A stretch of 64,000 nt of DNA from assembly GCA_016169945.1 (NCBI GenBank), contig JADLSH010000217.1, forward strand, positions 434,001 to 498,000, in the 5' to 3' direction. The translations under genes and the position numbers were made by a program. The first letter of the stretch is position 1; every line of letters begins with the position of its first letter. Below are positions 56,380-64,000 of this stretch, piece after piece. The stretch comes from Trachythela sp. YZ-2020 (Eukaryota; Cnidaria; Anthozoa; Malacalcyonacea; Clavulariidae). The notes under the pieces were generated by a model. The model ran no database searches, had not been told where the DNA came from, and saw only the letters and a list, made by a program, of their open reading frames with translations.

Positions 56380-56931
56380 TCATTTCCAACCAAGTCTTTC
56401 CCAAACACCCTCGTAAATCTTCTCGTACTCACTAATCTTCTTCTCGCTTGGAAGTAAAAAGTTATCTGCGTCTACTTTCACACCATTTCGTTTTAATAGT
56501 TTGTACAAAACGTACCAAACACTAACAGACTTGCCACAAACTCTGTCCACGTCATCAAAGTCTCTCCCCAAAAGATACTCCACCTCCAGACTCAGATTGT
56601 TAAAGTTCTTCCCAGAGACAAAGGAGTGTATCGTTCGAAAATACTTTAGTGACTTATTTCTCTCACGTCTCAGAGTGATAATAATATCCTTTATACTCAC
56701 GTCCTTTGACAATCCATTTGCAAAGTCCTTGTCACCTTTTTGCAACTCTTTCCTTCCAAGGTCCAAGACCTTCAAAAAGTACTTCTTCTTCGAGTAATTA
56801 GTTCTAGTTCTTAGCGAACGCCTATCCCACACTCCCATTTCATTAACAAAAACCTGTCTTGTTTCAAAACACTTAATACAATATTTTCCGACTGTCTCAT
56901 CAATCGCCCAAATATGATCACACGACTCCAT
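56380..56931 (-). CDS. Zinc-ribbon viral protein, possibly VLTF3-like
   Basis: An intact frame of 183 codons from ATG 56931. The N-terminus has CDHIWAIDETVGKYCIKC, a possible C/H...C-x2-C zinc site. The middle has RTRTNYSKKKYFLKVLDL and the end has CGKSVSVWYVLYKLLKRNG. The general plan (N-terminal zinc site, then a helical domain with a NY..K..F motif) resembles VLTF3-like late transcription factors found in NCLDVs and some smaller relatives, but the match is by eye and weak. The start codon lies 1 bp after the stop of the upstream membrane-protein gene, so the two could be co-transcribed. Confidence 0.5.
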   Translation of the reverse strand: MESCDHIWAIDETVGKYCIKCFETRQVFVNEMGVWDRRSLRTRTNYSKKKYFLKVLDLGRKELQKGDKDFANGLSKDVSIKDIIITLRRERNKSLKYFRTIHSFVSGKNFNNLSLEVEYLLGRDFDDVDRVCGKSVSVWYVLYKLLKRNGVKVDADNFLLPSEKKISEYEKIYEGVWERLGWK

Positions 56932-57194
56932 TTATATTATACGCACGCGCAGTTCCATGAGGACCGCAACTCCTGTTAGGACTCCGATAACCTCAGGTTG
57001 TAGGGTAACGCCTCCAACAACTCCTCCAACAGCAGTCAGACATACAGTGGACAAGGTCAGTGCGAGGTGTATCTTCTTGCTCCTCTTATACATTAGTTTG
57101 TGGCAATATGTTAACTTGTGGTAAAACTTATGCAGCTTTTTAGCTCGGTGATAACTTCATCATCCAACTCGTTGGATATGTGATTAAAGTCCAT
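56932..57194 (-). pseudogene. Two-pass viral membrane protein
   Basis: ATG at 57194 (MDFNHISNELDDEVITEL), a one-base frameshift near 57138, then FYHKLTYCHKLMYKRSKKIH and two hydrophobic helices (LALTLSTVCLTAVGGVVGG; EVIGVLTGVAVLMELRV). It ends at 56932. The plan of acidic start, basic H/K-rich loop and a pair of small-residue-rich helices is that of a small viral transmembrane protein. I know no function. Preceded by paired AATAATATTATT sites. Confidence 0.55.
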
Positions 57195-57201
57195 ATTTAT
57201 T

Positions 57202-57229
57202 AATAATATTATTTTATAATAATATTATT
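57202..57229. promoter_or_regulatory. Paired AATAATATTATT sites
   Basis: Perfect copies at 57202-57213 and 57218-57229, 8 bp upstream of the ATG at 57194 and just after the stop of the next gene (57244). Confidence 0.5.
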
Positions 57230-57243
57230 TTATGAAAAAACGT

Positions 57244-57465
57244 TTAATAAATATTTTTATAAAATATAAGAATAAATAATTTTTCCATTAATGCTGATCC
57301 CAATAATATTATAATGTTTGAATTATCTTTTTTTATTATTTTATTTGTGGGAATGTTTTTTATGGGAATGTTTTTTATTATTTTTGGAGATCCAATTATT
57401 TTTTTGATAACCGGTTTCTCCTCCTCCTTCAAAAAATTAACATTTGTGTTGACTTCAAATTTCAT
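57244..57465 (-). CDS. Small viral protein, unknown
   Basis: A 73-codon frame from ATG 57465: MKFEVNTNVNFLKEEEKPVI, an Ile/Lys/Asn-rich middle and a hydrophobic end (NIIILLGSALMEKLFILIF). Composition follows the local A+T richness, so it may be a chance frame. In its favour it fits exactly between neighbouring genes and the paired AT sites. An imperfect AATAATATTATA lies within it. Confidence 0.35.
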   Translation of the reverse strand: MKFEVNTNVNFLKEEEKPVIKKIIGSPKIIKNIPIKNIPTNKIIKKDNSNIIILLGSALMEKLFILIFYKNIY

Positions 57466-57516
57466 AACATAATTTGGCCTTAGTAAAATATTACTATACC
57501 CAGGGATTGCCTTTTT

Positions 57517-58100
57517 TTAAATAACGCACGAAGACGGCAACAAAATAACATCTGGGTTACACACAAAATTTAGCACGACTTTACAGTCAGAGATGGCGCG
57601 TCGCATGTCCCCAATTGTCGCCGTTGTGTCCGACTGCACCACAGTGTCCGCCACCCACTTACGGAAGACGTCTTGCGTCTGAAGGCTTTGCGTTCGCTCC
57701 GTGAGCGACGATGCTCCAACGCGTCTTCGCCTGCGCGCCCAGCACACAATATACAAACGCCCCGATGCTGGCCTGCAAGCGCTGGATGCCGAGGGTGGTG
57801 AGACCGGTGCCGGACGTGGTGACGTAGCGGAGGAAGTCTTGGTTAAAGTTTATTGCAATGACACCAATGAGGAGGCTTGTGTTGTAGGGCATACGAAAGG
57901 TAAGGTTGTTCAACGAGGCAGAGAGGTTCTTTAGAGATAAGACACCATTGAAGAAGATAACCCCTGCGGAGTTCTTCAAAGACAAGTTTTGTCTGTGCAT
58001 TGACCTGCGAAGTGTTGATAAGGAGAATGTGTTTGGATCTGGTCGAAGGATTGTGAACACGTAAAGTGGGATTATGTTGAAGATTAATAAAAAGGCACAT
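57517..58100 (-). pseudogene. Viral protein of unknown role, frameshifted
   Basis: ATG at 58100 (MCLFINLQ), a shift near 58075, then FTILRPDPNTFSLSTLRRSM, NLSLKNSAGVIFFNGVLSL and NQDFLRYVTTSGTGL. A second shift near 57740 leads to DVFRKWVADTVVQSDTTATI and a stop at 57517. The repeated L-S-L-K-N/L-S-x-S-L spacing suggests a beta-rich fold, as in virion proteins, but I do not recognise a family. It is the last minus-strand gene before the divergent ATPase. Confidence 0.5.
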
Positions 58101-58196
58101 GTTGGAGATCTAAACTGTTATGTTTTCATAGTCGCAGATGGACTTATAAATATTCAGGACAAAAATGTAAAAAGTGTAGAGTATTAGTTGGAGTAA

Positions 58197-58225
58197 AATA
58201 ATATTATTGTACAAATAATATTATT
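58197..58225. promoter_or_regulatory. Paired AATAATATTATT sites at divergent spacer
   Basis: Perfect copies at 58197-58208 and 58214-58225, 10 bp upstream of the ATPase ATG (58236) and about 97 bp upstream of the minus-strand ATG at 58100. Here the site serves a divergent gene pair, consistent with a bidirectional element. Confidence 0.55.
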
Positions 58226-58235
58226 AAAATAAATA

Positions 58236-58792
58236 ATGGAGGCATGTAATATTATTATTAATGGAAAGTCTGCGTGTGGAAAAACACACTTGTTGCTGAG
58301 AATGTTAGGAGAAGAGTTTGTTAAAAAGTTTGCCTTTGTCATTATCATCTGCCCAACGTTTGAATGGAACGAAACTTATCATAGGTGGAGGCACATACAC
58401 GACACAAACATTATTACGTACCAATAAGTCAGGATAGGGTGAACGAAACTTTGGATCTAGTTGCAAGTATTTTTGAAGGGACATTTAGTCTCATCATCCT
58501 CGATGATTGTGCGTCCTCCAAAGATGTGAAAGGTCATACATCTAGTCTCGTCAAACTGGGGTTCTCCGCAAGGCATAGGAAGCTGAGTGTTATCGTTCTG
58601 ACGCAACAACTAAAAAGGCTCATCACATTTTTTACACCCAACCGAGGTGATATGAAGGTAATCATCGATGAGTATTTGTACGGTGTTGGGAAGAACGAGA
58701 CTGATCATATTGTTAAGTCACTCAAAAATATAAAATATTGCTATTTAGATATTAGTCTATTCCGCCCATTTGGTTACGAACTGAAGATATAA
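58236..58792 (+). pseudogene. Viral packaging ATPase (A32/FtsK-like)
   Basis: ATG at 58236. Walker A is NGKSACGKTHLLLRML (residues about 8-23), Walker B is SLIILDDCAS, and the following arginine/sensor block is LGFSARHRKLSVIVLTQQ, as in A32-type genome packaging ATPases of Polintons and related viruses. A single frameshift near 58420 splits the ORF (58236-58427 and 58385-58792). About 185 residues in total, short but in the range of minimal Polinton ATPases. Role: ATP-driven DNA loading into capsids. It is one of the least damaged genes of the element. Confidence 0.8.
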
Positions 58793-58800
58793 AAACTTTT

Positions 58801-58829
58801 AATAATATTATTTTTATAATAATATTATT
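58801..58829. promoter_or_regulatory. Paired AATAATATTATT sites
   Basis: Perfect copies at 58801-58812 and 58818-58829, between the ATPase stop (58792) and the next ATG (58856). Confidence 0.5.
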
Positions 58830-58855
58830 TTATATCACCCTATAATAAAGTTATC

Positions 58856-59302
58856 ATGACAGAGACGGTCGATGAGTTTTTATTGATGGGATATAATATC
58901 CATACGGAGGAACCAAAGATTAACAAACGTGAGGCACTCATCGGTGCTGTTCGAAATGGTGATATAAAAAAGACGGAGAAGTATGTGGAGAAGCTGACGG
59001 AGAAGGGGGTGGATAAATTATACGAGGAGTACGAAACTATGAAACGTGAAAGGGCACAAGTGTTTTTGTGTGACTTGTTTATGAGCAAGTTCTCTGCGCT
59101 CCTCGGAGGGACGGGTGTTGTCAAAGATCCAAAGATGTTGGAGAATAACCTCAAAGAGGATCCATTGCTTAGGGAGGATGTTATTAAAATAATGAGATAC
59201 GTCCAACCTTATATCCCACTCGTTGGGATATTGGTGTGTCTCCATCTGTGTATAAACATCTCGCAATGCCCTCCTTCCCAGTGTGTGTTTCACGCTCTGT
59301 GA
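58856..59302 (+). CDS. Charged viral protein, unknown
   Basis: A frame of 148 codons from ATG 58856: EEPKINKREALIGAVRNGDI then KYVEKLTEKGVDKLYEEYET, helical and strongly charged, then DPLLREDVIKIMRYVQPYIP and a hydrophobic, Cys-rich end. The last 35 codons overlap an open frame on the other strand (59450-59184), so the original C-terminus may have been replaced there. Preceded by paired AT sites like the other viral genes. No family recognised. Confidence 0.5.
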   Translation: MTETVDEFLLMGYNIHTEEPKINKREALIGAVRNGDIKKTEKYVEKLTEKGVDKLYEEYETMKRERAQVFLCDLFMSKFSALLGGTGVVKDPKMLENNLKEDPLLREDVIKIMRYVQPYIPLVGILVCLHLCINISQCPPSQCVFHAL

Positions 59303-59450
59303 TTATATTTGTATTCTCATCAATAAGTTCTTCGTTCAAAACTAATGGGAGTGAGTAACTGATAGGTTTAAATTTATCATTTTTTTGAACACCAAATGTT
59401 GAACACTCATTATAAACCACATGGTGGGGGAAGCACCATCTTAAAGTCAC
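59184..59450 (-). pseudogene. Possible viral gene fragment
   Basis: An open minus-strand stretch without an ATG: VYNECSTFGVQKNDKFKPIS and LVLNEELIDENTNIITERET, then EGIARCLYTDGDTPISQR. It looks like real protein (balanced composition) and may be the tail end of a further viral gene cut by the element's right edge. Not recognised. Confidence 0.35.
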
Positions 59451-59536
59451 AAAACTTAAGGCAGAGGGGATTTCGGATCATAAGAAAGGGAAAAAAATTT
59501 GTGGTAAAATGGGACAAAAATATTTTTTGAAATGTG

Positions 59537-59782
59537 TGACGTCATGAGCAAAGTGTCTCAGAAATATTATTAAAAAAATATTTTAAAATGTGTGAGCCAG
59601 AAAAAATTCGTGAAGTAAAAAAATGTGTGGTGTCATGTTACAAAGTTGTGGGTTGGGGATTTCCCACGAAGTCGTGACGTCATGTGGCGAAGTTGTGACG
59701 TCATTTTTGTAACATGATCGCCCGCGAAGCGGGTGGGGAATGTGTGGAATGTGTGACGTCATGAAGCAAAGTCGTGACGTCA
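59537..59782. repeat. Five TGACGTCA sites in 246 bp
   Basis: Perfect TGACGTCA at 59537, 59675, 59696, 59754 and 59775, mostly within GTGACGTCATG(A)AGCAAAGT/GGCGAAGT contexts, so this is a decayed repeat array. It lies directly right of the viral element. The sites match the CREB/ATF consensus. Confidence 0.7.
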
Positions 59783-59889
59783 TGCGCGCGCATGTGTGTG
59801 AGAACTGAGCTTGGATTTTTTTTTAAAATTTAGCAAAATGAGCCAGAACCGGCCTTTCCCTACTACTACTTCTATCTATCTATCTATCT

Positions 59890-60800
59890 ATATGTTGAAA
59901 CCATTAAAAAGAAAATTATAACAAGTTTATACGTGTTATGAAAAAAGCCAAACCATATCTGAACCGACAGCTTCTCATTAACATTTACAACACAATCATG
60001 AAACCTCACTTTGATCACTGTAATACTGACATGACAAATAGCGCTATTTGGCGCGGCAAATTTAATATTTTTGGCTTGCGTTTGCAACAAATAATCGTTC
60101 TGGAATTTTAATAATAAATTAAGAGACTGTTGCTGGTATTTGCGTGTGTTTTGTTTGATTATAAATATTATTTTGTATAGTAATAGTTTAATATTGCTTT
60201 TATAATGTCGGATGTTCCACCGTTGGGGCTTATTTGCAATTGAAATTTTCAAAATTGTCAAGATCCTCATCAGAATTATCTTCTGGATATAATTCTCTCA
60301 ATCTCGCAGTATTTTCCAGGTTTTTTATTGCTCTCACCTATAAAATCAGCAGTACTCAAATTGTTCAATTCCTTATAGAAATGAACCGCCATCTCGACTT
60401 TTTCAGATGAAATCTGAAATTACGAGCCCGCAAGTCAAGCCGCTGGCTGACCTCGATTTCTAGTCATGGAAAAGTTCAGAAAGCTATAATGATGCACAAA
60501 ATTATGAATGGATATTCACCATTATATTTATCAGAAATGTTTGAGAAGCAGTTTGGATCAACTATTTATAATTTAAGATCATCTGATCGAAATGTTCAAA
60601 TACCTAATGTTCGAACTGAATGTTATAAAAGAAGTTTTGCGGTATCTGGATCTTTACTTTGGAACTCCTTACCAATTGAACTTAAGGAGGAGAAAAGTTT
60701 ATCAAAATGTAAGACAAAAAGTAAAAACATAACTTCTGCATTGACAACCTATAAATTTTACATCTTGCTGTAAATATATGATGTAAATATTTTTAAATCT
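59890..60800 (+). pseudogene. LINE C-terminal fragment with insertion
   Basis: FIRVMKKAKPYLNRQLLINI and MKPHFDHCN (59930-60020) resemble the post-RT region of Jockey/CR1-type LINEs. About 380 bp of unrelated sequence follows, then 60489-60773 gives MMHKIMNGYSPLYLSEMFEK and GSLLWNSLPIELKEEKSLSK, the C-terminal tail. The insert (about 60025-60410) has no recognised gene. Confidence 0.65.
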
Positions 60801-61189
60801 ATTATACCAAAAAAAACACAAAAATGAATGTAAATATAGTTTTGTTGAAATGTACACGGCTTCTAGGTAGACCAGATTTAATAATTCAATATTTGTAAAT
60901 GTTATTTCTGAGGTACCTAGTGTTTTCTGTTCTCTCTGGTAGCATAACAATACTAGAAATACATTCATGCAGTAACCCCTCGCCATTTATGTAACACAGG
61001 TAGAAGTCTCATTCAACGCATAACTTGCTGCTATTAACCACAATGTCAGTCCTGTAATATTCTTTTTTAATTAACTTTATTGTTAATATTTTCTTACAAA
61101 GGGCCACTGTAATTGGCATTTAAGCTGTTGTGGTGTTCCAGCTTCTTTATTTGTTTTTCTTTATTTGTTTATATGTATGTGTGTATCTG
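60801..61189. other. Spacer with no recognised feature
   Basis: LINE 3' UTR remains possible at its left edge. No gene seen. Confidence 0.4.
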
Positions 61190-61292
61190 TGTATGTATGT
61201 ATGTATGTATATATATATATATATAGTATGGTATTTAGTGTTTGTTTCACATAACATACGTACCTCAAATATATATATATATATATATATAT
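61190..61292. repeat. (TATG)n and (TA)n microsatellites
   Basis: TATGTATG units at about 61173-61210, (TA)n at 61209-61225 and a longer (TA)n at 61270-61292 directly next to the first ribozyme repeat. Confidence 0.8.
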
Positions 61293-61300
61293 AGTCAAAT

Positions 61301-61344
61301 CTGCAGACATGCATGTTTCGCCGTTCAACGGCTCGTCAGTGCAG
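61301..61344 (-). ncRNA. Type I hammerhead ribozyme, unit 1
   Basis: On the minus strand: helix I CUGCA pairs with UGCAG at the other end; core CUGACGA; helix II GCCG/CGGC with loop UUGAA; GAAA; a very short helix III (ACA/UGU, palindromic CAUGCAUG); then cleavage triplet GUC. All conserved core residues are present. Short helix III is typical of retrozyme and Penelope-type hammerheads that act well only as dimers. Confidence 0.85.
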
Positions 61345-61567
61345 CTTGTAACGCAGTCTAGATGCGAGTGACTTCGTATTTATACACCATACTCTTGCCC
61401 TCACCAAGCGCATGCGGTACAATACTCAGACACATGCGCATCCAGACATGCGTGAAGTGTCTTGGGGCCAGAGTGCTCAAACGACAACAAGGGAAGTGAG
61501 CTTTTGCATTATGGCTTATTAGCCACCAATTAACCTCACAGAGTGCTCAACAACACAAGTGAAGGAG

Positions 61568-61762
61568 CACACTCTCCTCCTTCTTTGTTTTTTTCAGTTA
61601 AATTTTTTTTTTAATAAAATCAAAGGAAATATATAGTTTTCGTAGTAATTTGGCGCCATTTTTAAAACATTATAAGGCAGAGCCTTACGAAACTTCCATC
61701 TTCCCGTCATACTTAGCGCCCCTTTATTTTTTACGTATAAAGGCTCTGCGGAGGAGAGTGTG
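61568..61762. mobile_element. 195-bp MITE inside retrozyme unit 1
   Basis: Ends CACACTCTCCTCC and GGAGGAGAGTGTG are perfect 13-bp TIRs. AAGGAG is duplicated on both sides (61562-61567 and 61763-61768). Removing the element and one AAGGAG restores the 282-bp unit exactly. Confidence 0.85.
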
Positions 61763-61783
61763 AAGGAGCATATATAGTCAAAT

Positions 61784-61827
61784 CTGCAGACATGCATGTT
61801 TCGCCGTTCAACGGCTCGTCAGTGCAG
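61784..61827 (-). ncRNA. Type I hammerhead ribozyme, unit 2
   Basis: Sequence identical to unit 1 over all 44 bases, with the CUGACGA/GAAA/GUC core. Confidence 0.85.
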
Positions 61828-62065
61828 CATGTAACGCAGTCTAGATGCGAGTGACTTCGTATTTATACACCATGCTCTTGCCCTCACCAAGCGCATGCGC
61901 TACAATACTCAGACACATGCGCATCCAGACATGCGTGAAGTGTCTTGGGGCCAGAGTGCTCAAACGACCACAAGGGAAGTGAGCTTTTGCATTATAGCTT
62001 ATGAGCCACCAATTAACCTCACAGAGTGCTCAACAACACAAGTGAAGGAGCATATATAGTCAAAT

Positions 62066-62109
62066 CTGCAGACATGCATGTTTCGCCGTTCAACGGCTCG
62101 TCAGTGCAG
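62066..62109 (-). ncRNA. Type I hammerhead ribozyme, unit 3
   Basis: Identical to unit 1 over all 44 bases. Confidence 0.85.
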
Positions 62110-62347
62110 CTTGTAACGCAGTCTAGATGCGAGTGACTTCGTATTTATACACCATACTCTTGCCCTCACCAAGCGCATGCGGTACAATACTCAGACACAT
62201 GCGCATCCAGACATGCGTGAAGTGTCTTGGGGCCAGAGTGCTCAAACGACCACAAGGGAAGTGAGCTTTTGCATTATAGCTTATTAGCCACCAATTAACC
62301 TCACAGAGTGCTCAACAACACAAGTGAAGGAGCATATATAGTCAAAT

Positions 62348-62391
62348 CTGCAGACATGCATGTTTCGCCGTTCAACGGCTCGTCAGTGCAG
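62348..62391 (-). ncRNA. Type I hammerhead ribozyme, unit 4
   Basis: Identical to unit 1 over all 44 bases. It lies in the truncated last unit, so cleavage here and at unit 3 would release one 282-nt monomer. Confidence 0.85.
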
Positions 62392-62438
62392 CTTGTAACG
62401 CAGTCTAGATGCGAGTGACTTCGTATTTATACACCATA

Positions 62439-63043
62439 TAAATAAATAAATTAGAACCAAACAATTATTCTCCCGAACACCCCAAAAGTTATTGTAACAT
62501 GGAGTACTAAATCGATTACTGTAACCATGGTAACACGCAAGCGAACACTGTATTAAATACTGTATATTTATTTTCTTTTCTGTACAAACTGGTAAATAGT
62601 GATAAGATTTTTACTTTTAACAATAAAATTACCAATTGCCCAACTATATAAAGTAGGTATGTTATTTTGTTCTCTTTTGACTTTGATTTACTGTAAAATT
62701 CAATCTTAGACGTCTCACAAAACGTTTCGAAATTGTCATAAAACTTCAACTGTTTTTCGAACAGTATTTTTATACTATCAAGTTTTTTAGATAAAATATG
62801 TTGTTTATTTTCAATATAACGCATAATTCATCAATCGACGGCAAAACTGCAAAAGCAAGTATGCAAAATAAACACTTTTAAAACGCTTTAAAATCATGTC
62901 CTTAATTTCTCGGCCTTTCGACCGATTTCTTTTCTTATCGACTTTAGTAAATGAAAGTCCTCTAAAAATATTTCCATTTATCTTGTTGAATATTATTATT
63001 ATTGAATCCTATTTTGTCTGAATTAATATGTCCCGACTCCAGA
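62439..63043. other. Spacer with no recognised feature
   Basis: A+T-rich DNA with a short minus-strand open stretch (62516-62824) that has no family resemblance. Confidence 0.4.
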
Positions 63044-63172
63044 GTACAATTTTGAAAAAGGTTTTCATAGTAAATGCCAAAAGCCCAAAATGAAATGCAA
63101 AAATGGCAGTTATTTCTCTGACGTATACATGTAAAAACAAAATCGTTGTCTTAGCCAATGATGATGTTGCTA

Positions 63173-63361
63173 CAATCCCGTGCAAAAATAATGAGACTTT
63201 TGAAATTTATTTCTACTTTGTATTTGTCTGTCCTCCCTTCCCCCTATACAATGTTGGAAAACAATTTCATCTGACAATCTACCTTTGTATCATGTGTGCA
63301 ACATTATTTATGGGGGGAGGGGGGCAATGACTTAGTAGTCTCAACAATTTTTGCACGATTG
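63173..63361. mobile_element. TA-flanked MITE inside the inverted repeat
   Basis: CAATC(CC)GTGCAAAAAT...GAGAC at the left mirrors GTCTCAACAATTTTTGCACG/ATTG at the right. TA lies on both sides (63171-63172 and 63362-63363). It interrupts GATGTTGC...GTTACCAG, which is continuous in the opposite arm. Contains a G-rich run at 63312-63324. Confidence 0.7.
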
Positions 63362-63390
63362 TAGTTACCAGTGTTCTCTCGGCTTTAACT

Positions 63391-63402
63391 CGCGCATGCG
63401 CG
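63391..63402. promoter_or_regulatory. NRF1-like CGCGCATGCGCG palindrome
   Basis: A perfect match to the NRF1 GCGCATGCGC consensus, 36 bp upstream of an ATGGCGGAC. It is also part of the inverted repeat arm (the partner near 63735 reads CACATGCGCGAG), so it may simply be transposon sequence. Confidence 0.3.
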
Positions 63403-64000
63403 TAACTTAAAAAACGTCCAATCCATGACAAAAAAAATGGCGGACGCTTTGAATTCCACAATGTTTTCACATACCCGTGCATGTGTAAATATCCGAGTGG
63501 AATTAGTACCCTCGCACGGCGCTTCGCACCGGCTCGGGGATAAGTATTTCGAAGCATAAAGAAGAAAAAATAGACATAAAAAGCATAGAAATATAAATTT
63601 CACACCTTGCTGGGCGTCATATTTAATTTTTGGCCGCGTCAAAAAAGCCCTGGTGACTAGGTGCTCTGACGGATCTGAAATAGCCCTAACCATGGAGGTC
63701 GGACATTGGGTGTTTTTTAAAGTTATGCACATGCGCGAGTTCAGACCAAGAGAAAGCTGGTAACTAGCAACCTCATGATTGGATAAGACAAAGACTTTGT
63801 TTTTTAATATATGCGTCAGAAATTTAACTGTCATTTTGCAAACCTTTTTCAAAATATGTTTTATTCTCAGGCCATCCCAAAATATACAGCCAAATAGAGT
63901 GTTCAAAAAAAGATAAACGAAAATTTTGAATTGAAAGGACACGATTTTGAAGTTTTTAAGTGTTTTAAAACGGGTAAGTGTCTATTTTTCCTGCTTGCTA

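Larger units (their letters stand above)
47573..59460. mobile_element. Decayed Polinton/adintovirus-like viral element
   Basis: It holds, from left to right, a protein-primed family B DNA polymerase (-), small proteins (-), a BRO-N protein (-), a possible VLTF3-like protein (-), membrane proteins (-), an unknown protein (-), a packaging ATPase (+) and an unknown protein (+). Short AT-palindrome spacers separate the right-hand genes. pPolB plus an A32-type ATPase is the hallmark pair of Polintons and related viruses. I find no integrase, protease, or major or minor capsid gene with confidence, so this is a partial copy. It is interrupted by a TTAA MITE, a MULE-like element and a LINE. Nearly every gene has a frameshift or stop. 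Terminal repeats were not found; the right boundary is approximate. Confidence 0.75.
61293..62438 (-). repeat. 282-bp retrozyme-like tandem array
   Basis: Four starts of the same unit at 61301, 61784, 62066 and 62348 (ribozyme coordinates). Spacing is exactly 282 bp for the last three; the first unit is 201 bp longer because of a MITE plus its target duplication. The fourth unit breaks off after CGTATTTATACACCAT at 62438. Each unit carries a minus-strand hammerhead ribozyme. Units differ by only a few bases. Tandem 170-400 bp units with type I hammerheads are the genomic form of metazoan retrozymes, which yield small circular RNAs and need retrotransposon enzymes from elsewhere. No ORF. Confidence 0.85.
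63044..63860. repeat. Inverted-repeat element with nested MITE
   Basis: Left pieces ATTTTGAAAAAGGTTT, ATGGCAGTTATTTCTCTGAC, TTGTCTTAGCCAATGATGA and AACTCGCGCATGCGCGTAAC mirror the right end (AAACCTTTTTCAAAAT, TCAGAAATTTAACTGTCATT, TCATGATTGGATAAGACAA, TATGCACATGCGCGAGTT). The left arm is stretched by a 189-bp insertion. With it removed the arms are about 190 bp. The unpaired centre (about 63420-63715) has AAAATGGCGGAC but no long frame. Confidence 0.65.

Noticed and set aside
63438..63560. Short ORF beginning ATGGCGGAC after an NRF1-like site
   Set aside because: Only about 40 codons, no splice donor I can support, and it lies in the centre of an inverted-repeat element.
63385..63942. 185-codon minus-strand frame
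   Set aside because: It crosses an inverted-repeat arm, has no family resemblance and no ATG in good context; probably a chance frame.

Overview
The window is eukaryotic and almost certainly metazoan. Evidence is spliced reading frames with GT/AG introns, A+T-rich DNA, dense non-LTR retrotransposons, a THAP/P-element transposase, a hammerhead-ribozyme (retrozyme-like) tandem array and a Polinton/adintovirus-like polymerase remnant. The mix (R2-like LINEs with a C-terminal restriction-like endonuclease, DUF3504 fragments, BRO-N viral genes) fits a cnidarian best, but that is an inference. Only one gene looks like an intact host gene: a single-exon acyltransferase of the condensation/alcohol acetyltransferase type on the minus strand (20358-21920). 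Nearly everything else is mobile DNA, much of it nested.

1-17.5 kb is a stack of insertions. An R2-like LINE (about 250-897 and 5214-5698) is split by an L2/CR1-like LINE (898-5213), which is itself split by a 505-bp hAT-type MITE (2933-3437). A second R2-like LINE (5699-6490 and 14823-15190) is split by an 8.3-kb P-element-like transposon (6491-14815). That transposon carries two convergent genes: a C2H2-finger gene (+) and a THAP/P-type transposase (-). It has taken in its own LINE (12287-14085). A foldback element (15227-16072) and a third R2-like copy (16327-17545) follow.

17.5-32 kb holds further LINE pieces, the acyltransferase, a second copy of the P-associated C2H2 gene with recognisable introns (22492-24540), an exact 2.2-kb tandem duplication (24946-27156 and about 27157-29370), an inverted third copy of part of it (about 30566-30905) and a 70-bp satellite. 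33-46.5 kb is LINE fragments in both orientations, long inverted repeats and a DUF3504 fragment.

46.5-59.5 kb contains a third P-associated C2H2 copy abutting a decayed endogenous virus-like element (about 47573-59460). It carries a protein-primed family B DNA polymerase broken by a TTAA-flanked palindromic MITE and a MULE-like element, then a LINE insertion, several small membrane or coiled-coil proteins, a BRO-N protein, a possible VLTF3-like protein and an A32/FtsK-type packaging ATPase. A 12-bp palindrome, AATAATATTATT, occurs ten times, only in the spacers between these genes. 59.5-64 kb has a TGACGTCA array, a LINE tail, a 282-bp tandem array with four identical type I hammerhead ribozymes on the minus strand, and a nested pair of inverted-repeat elements.
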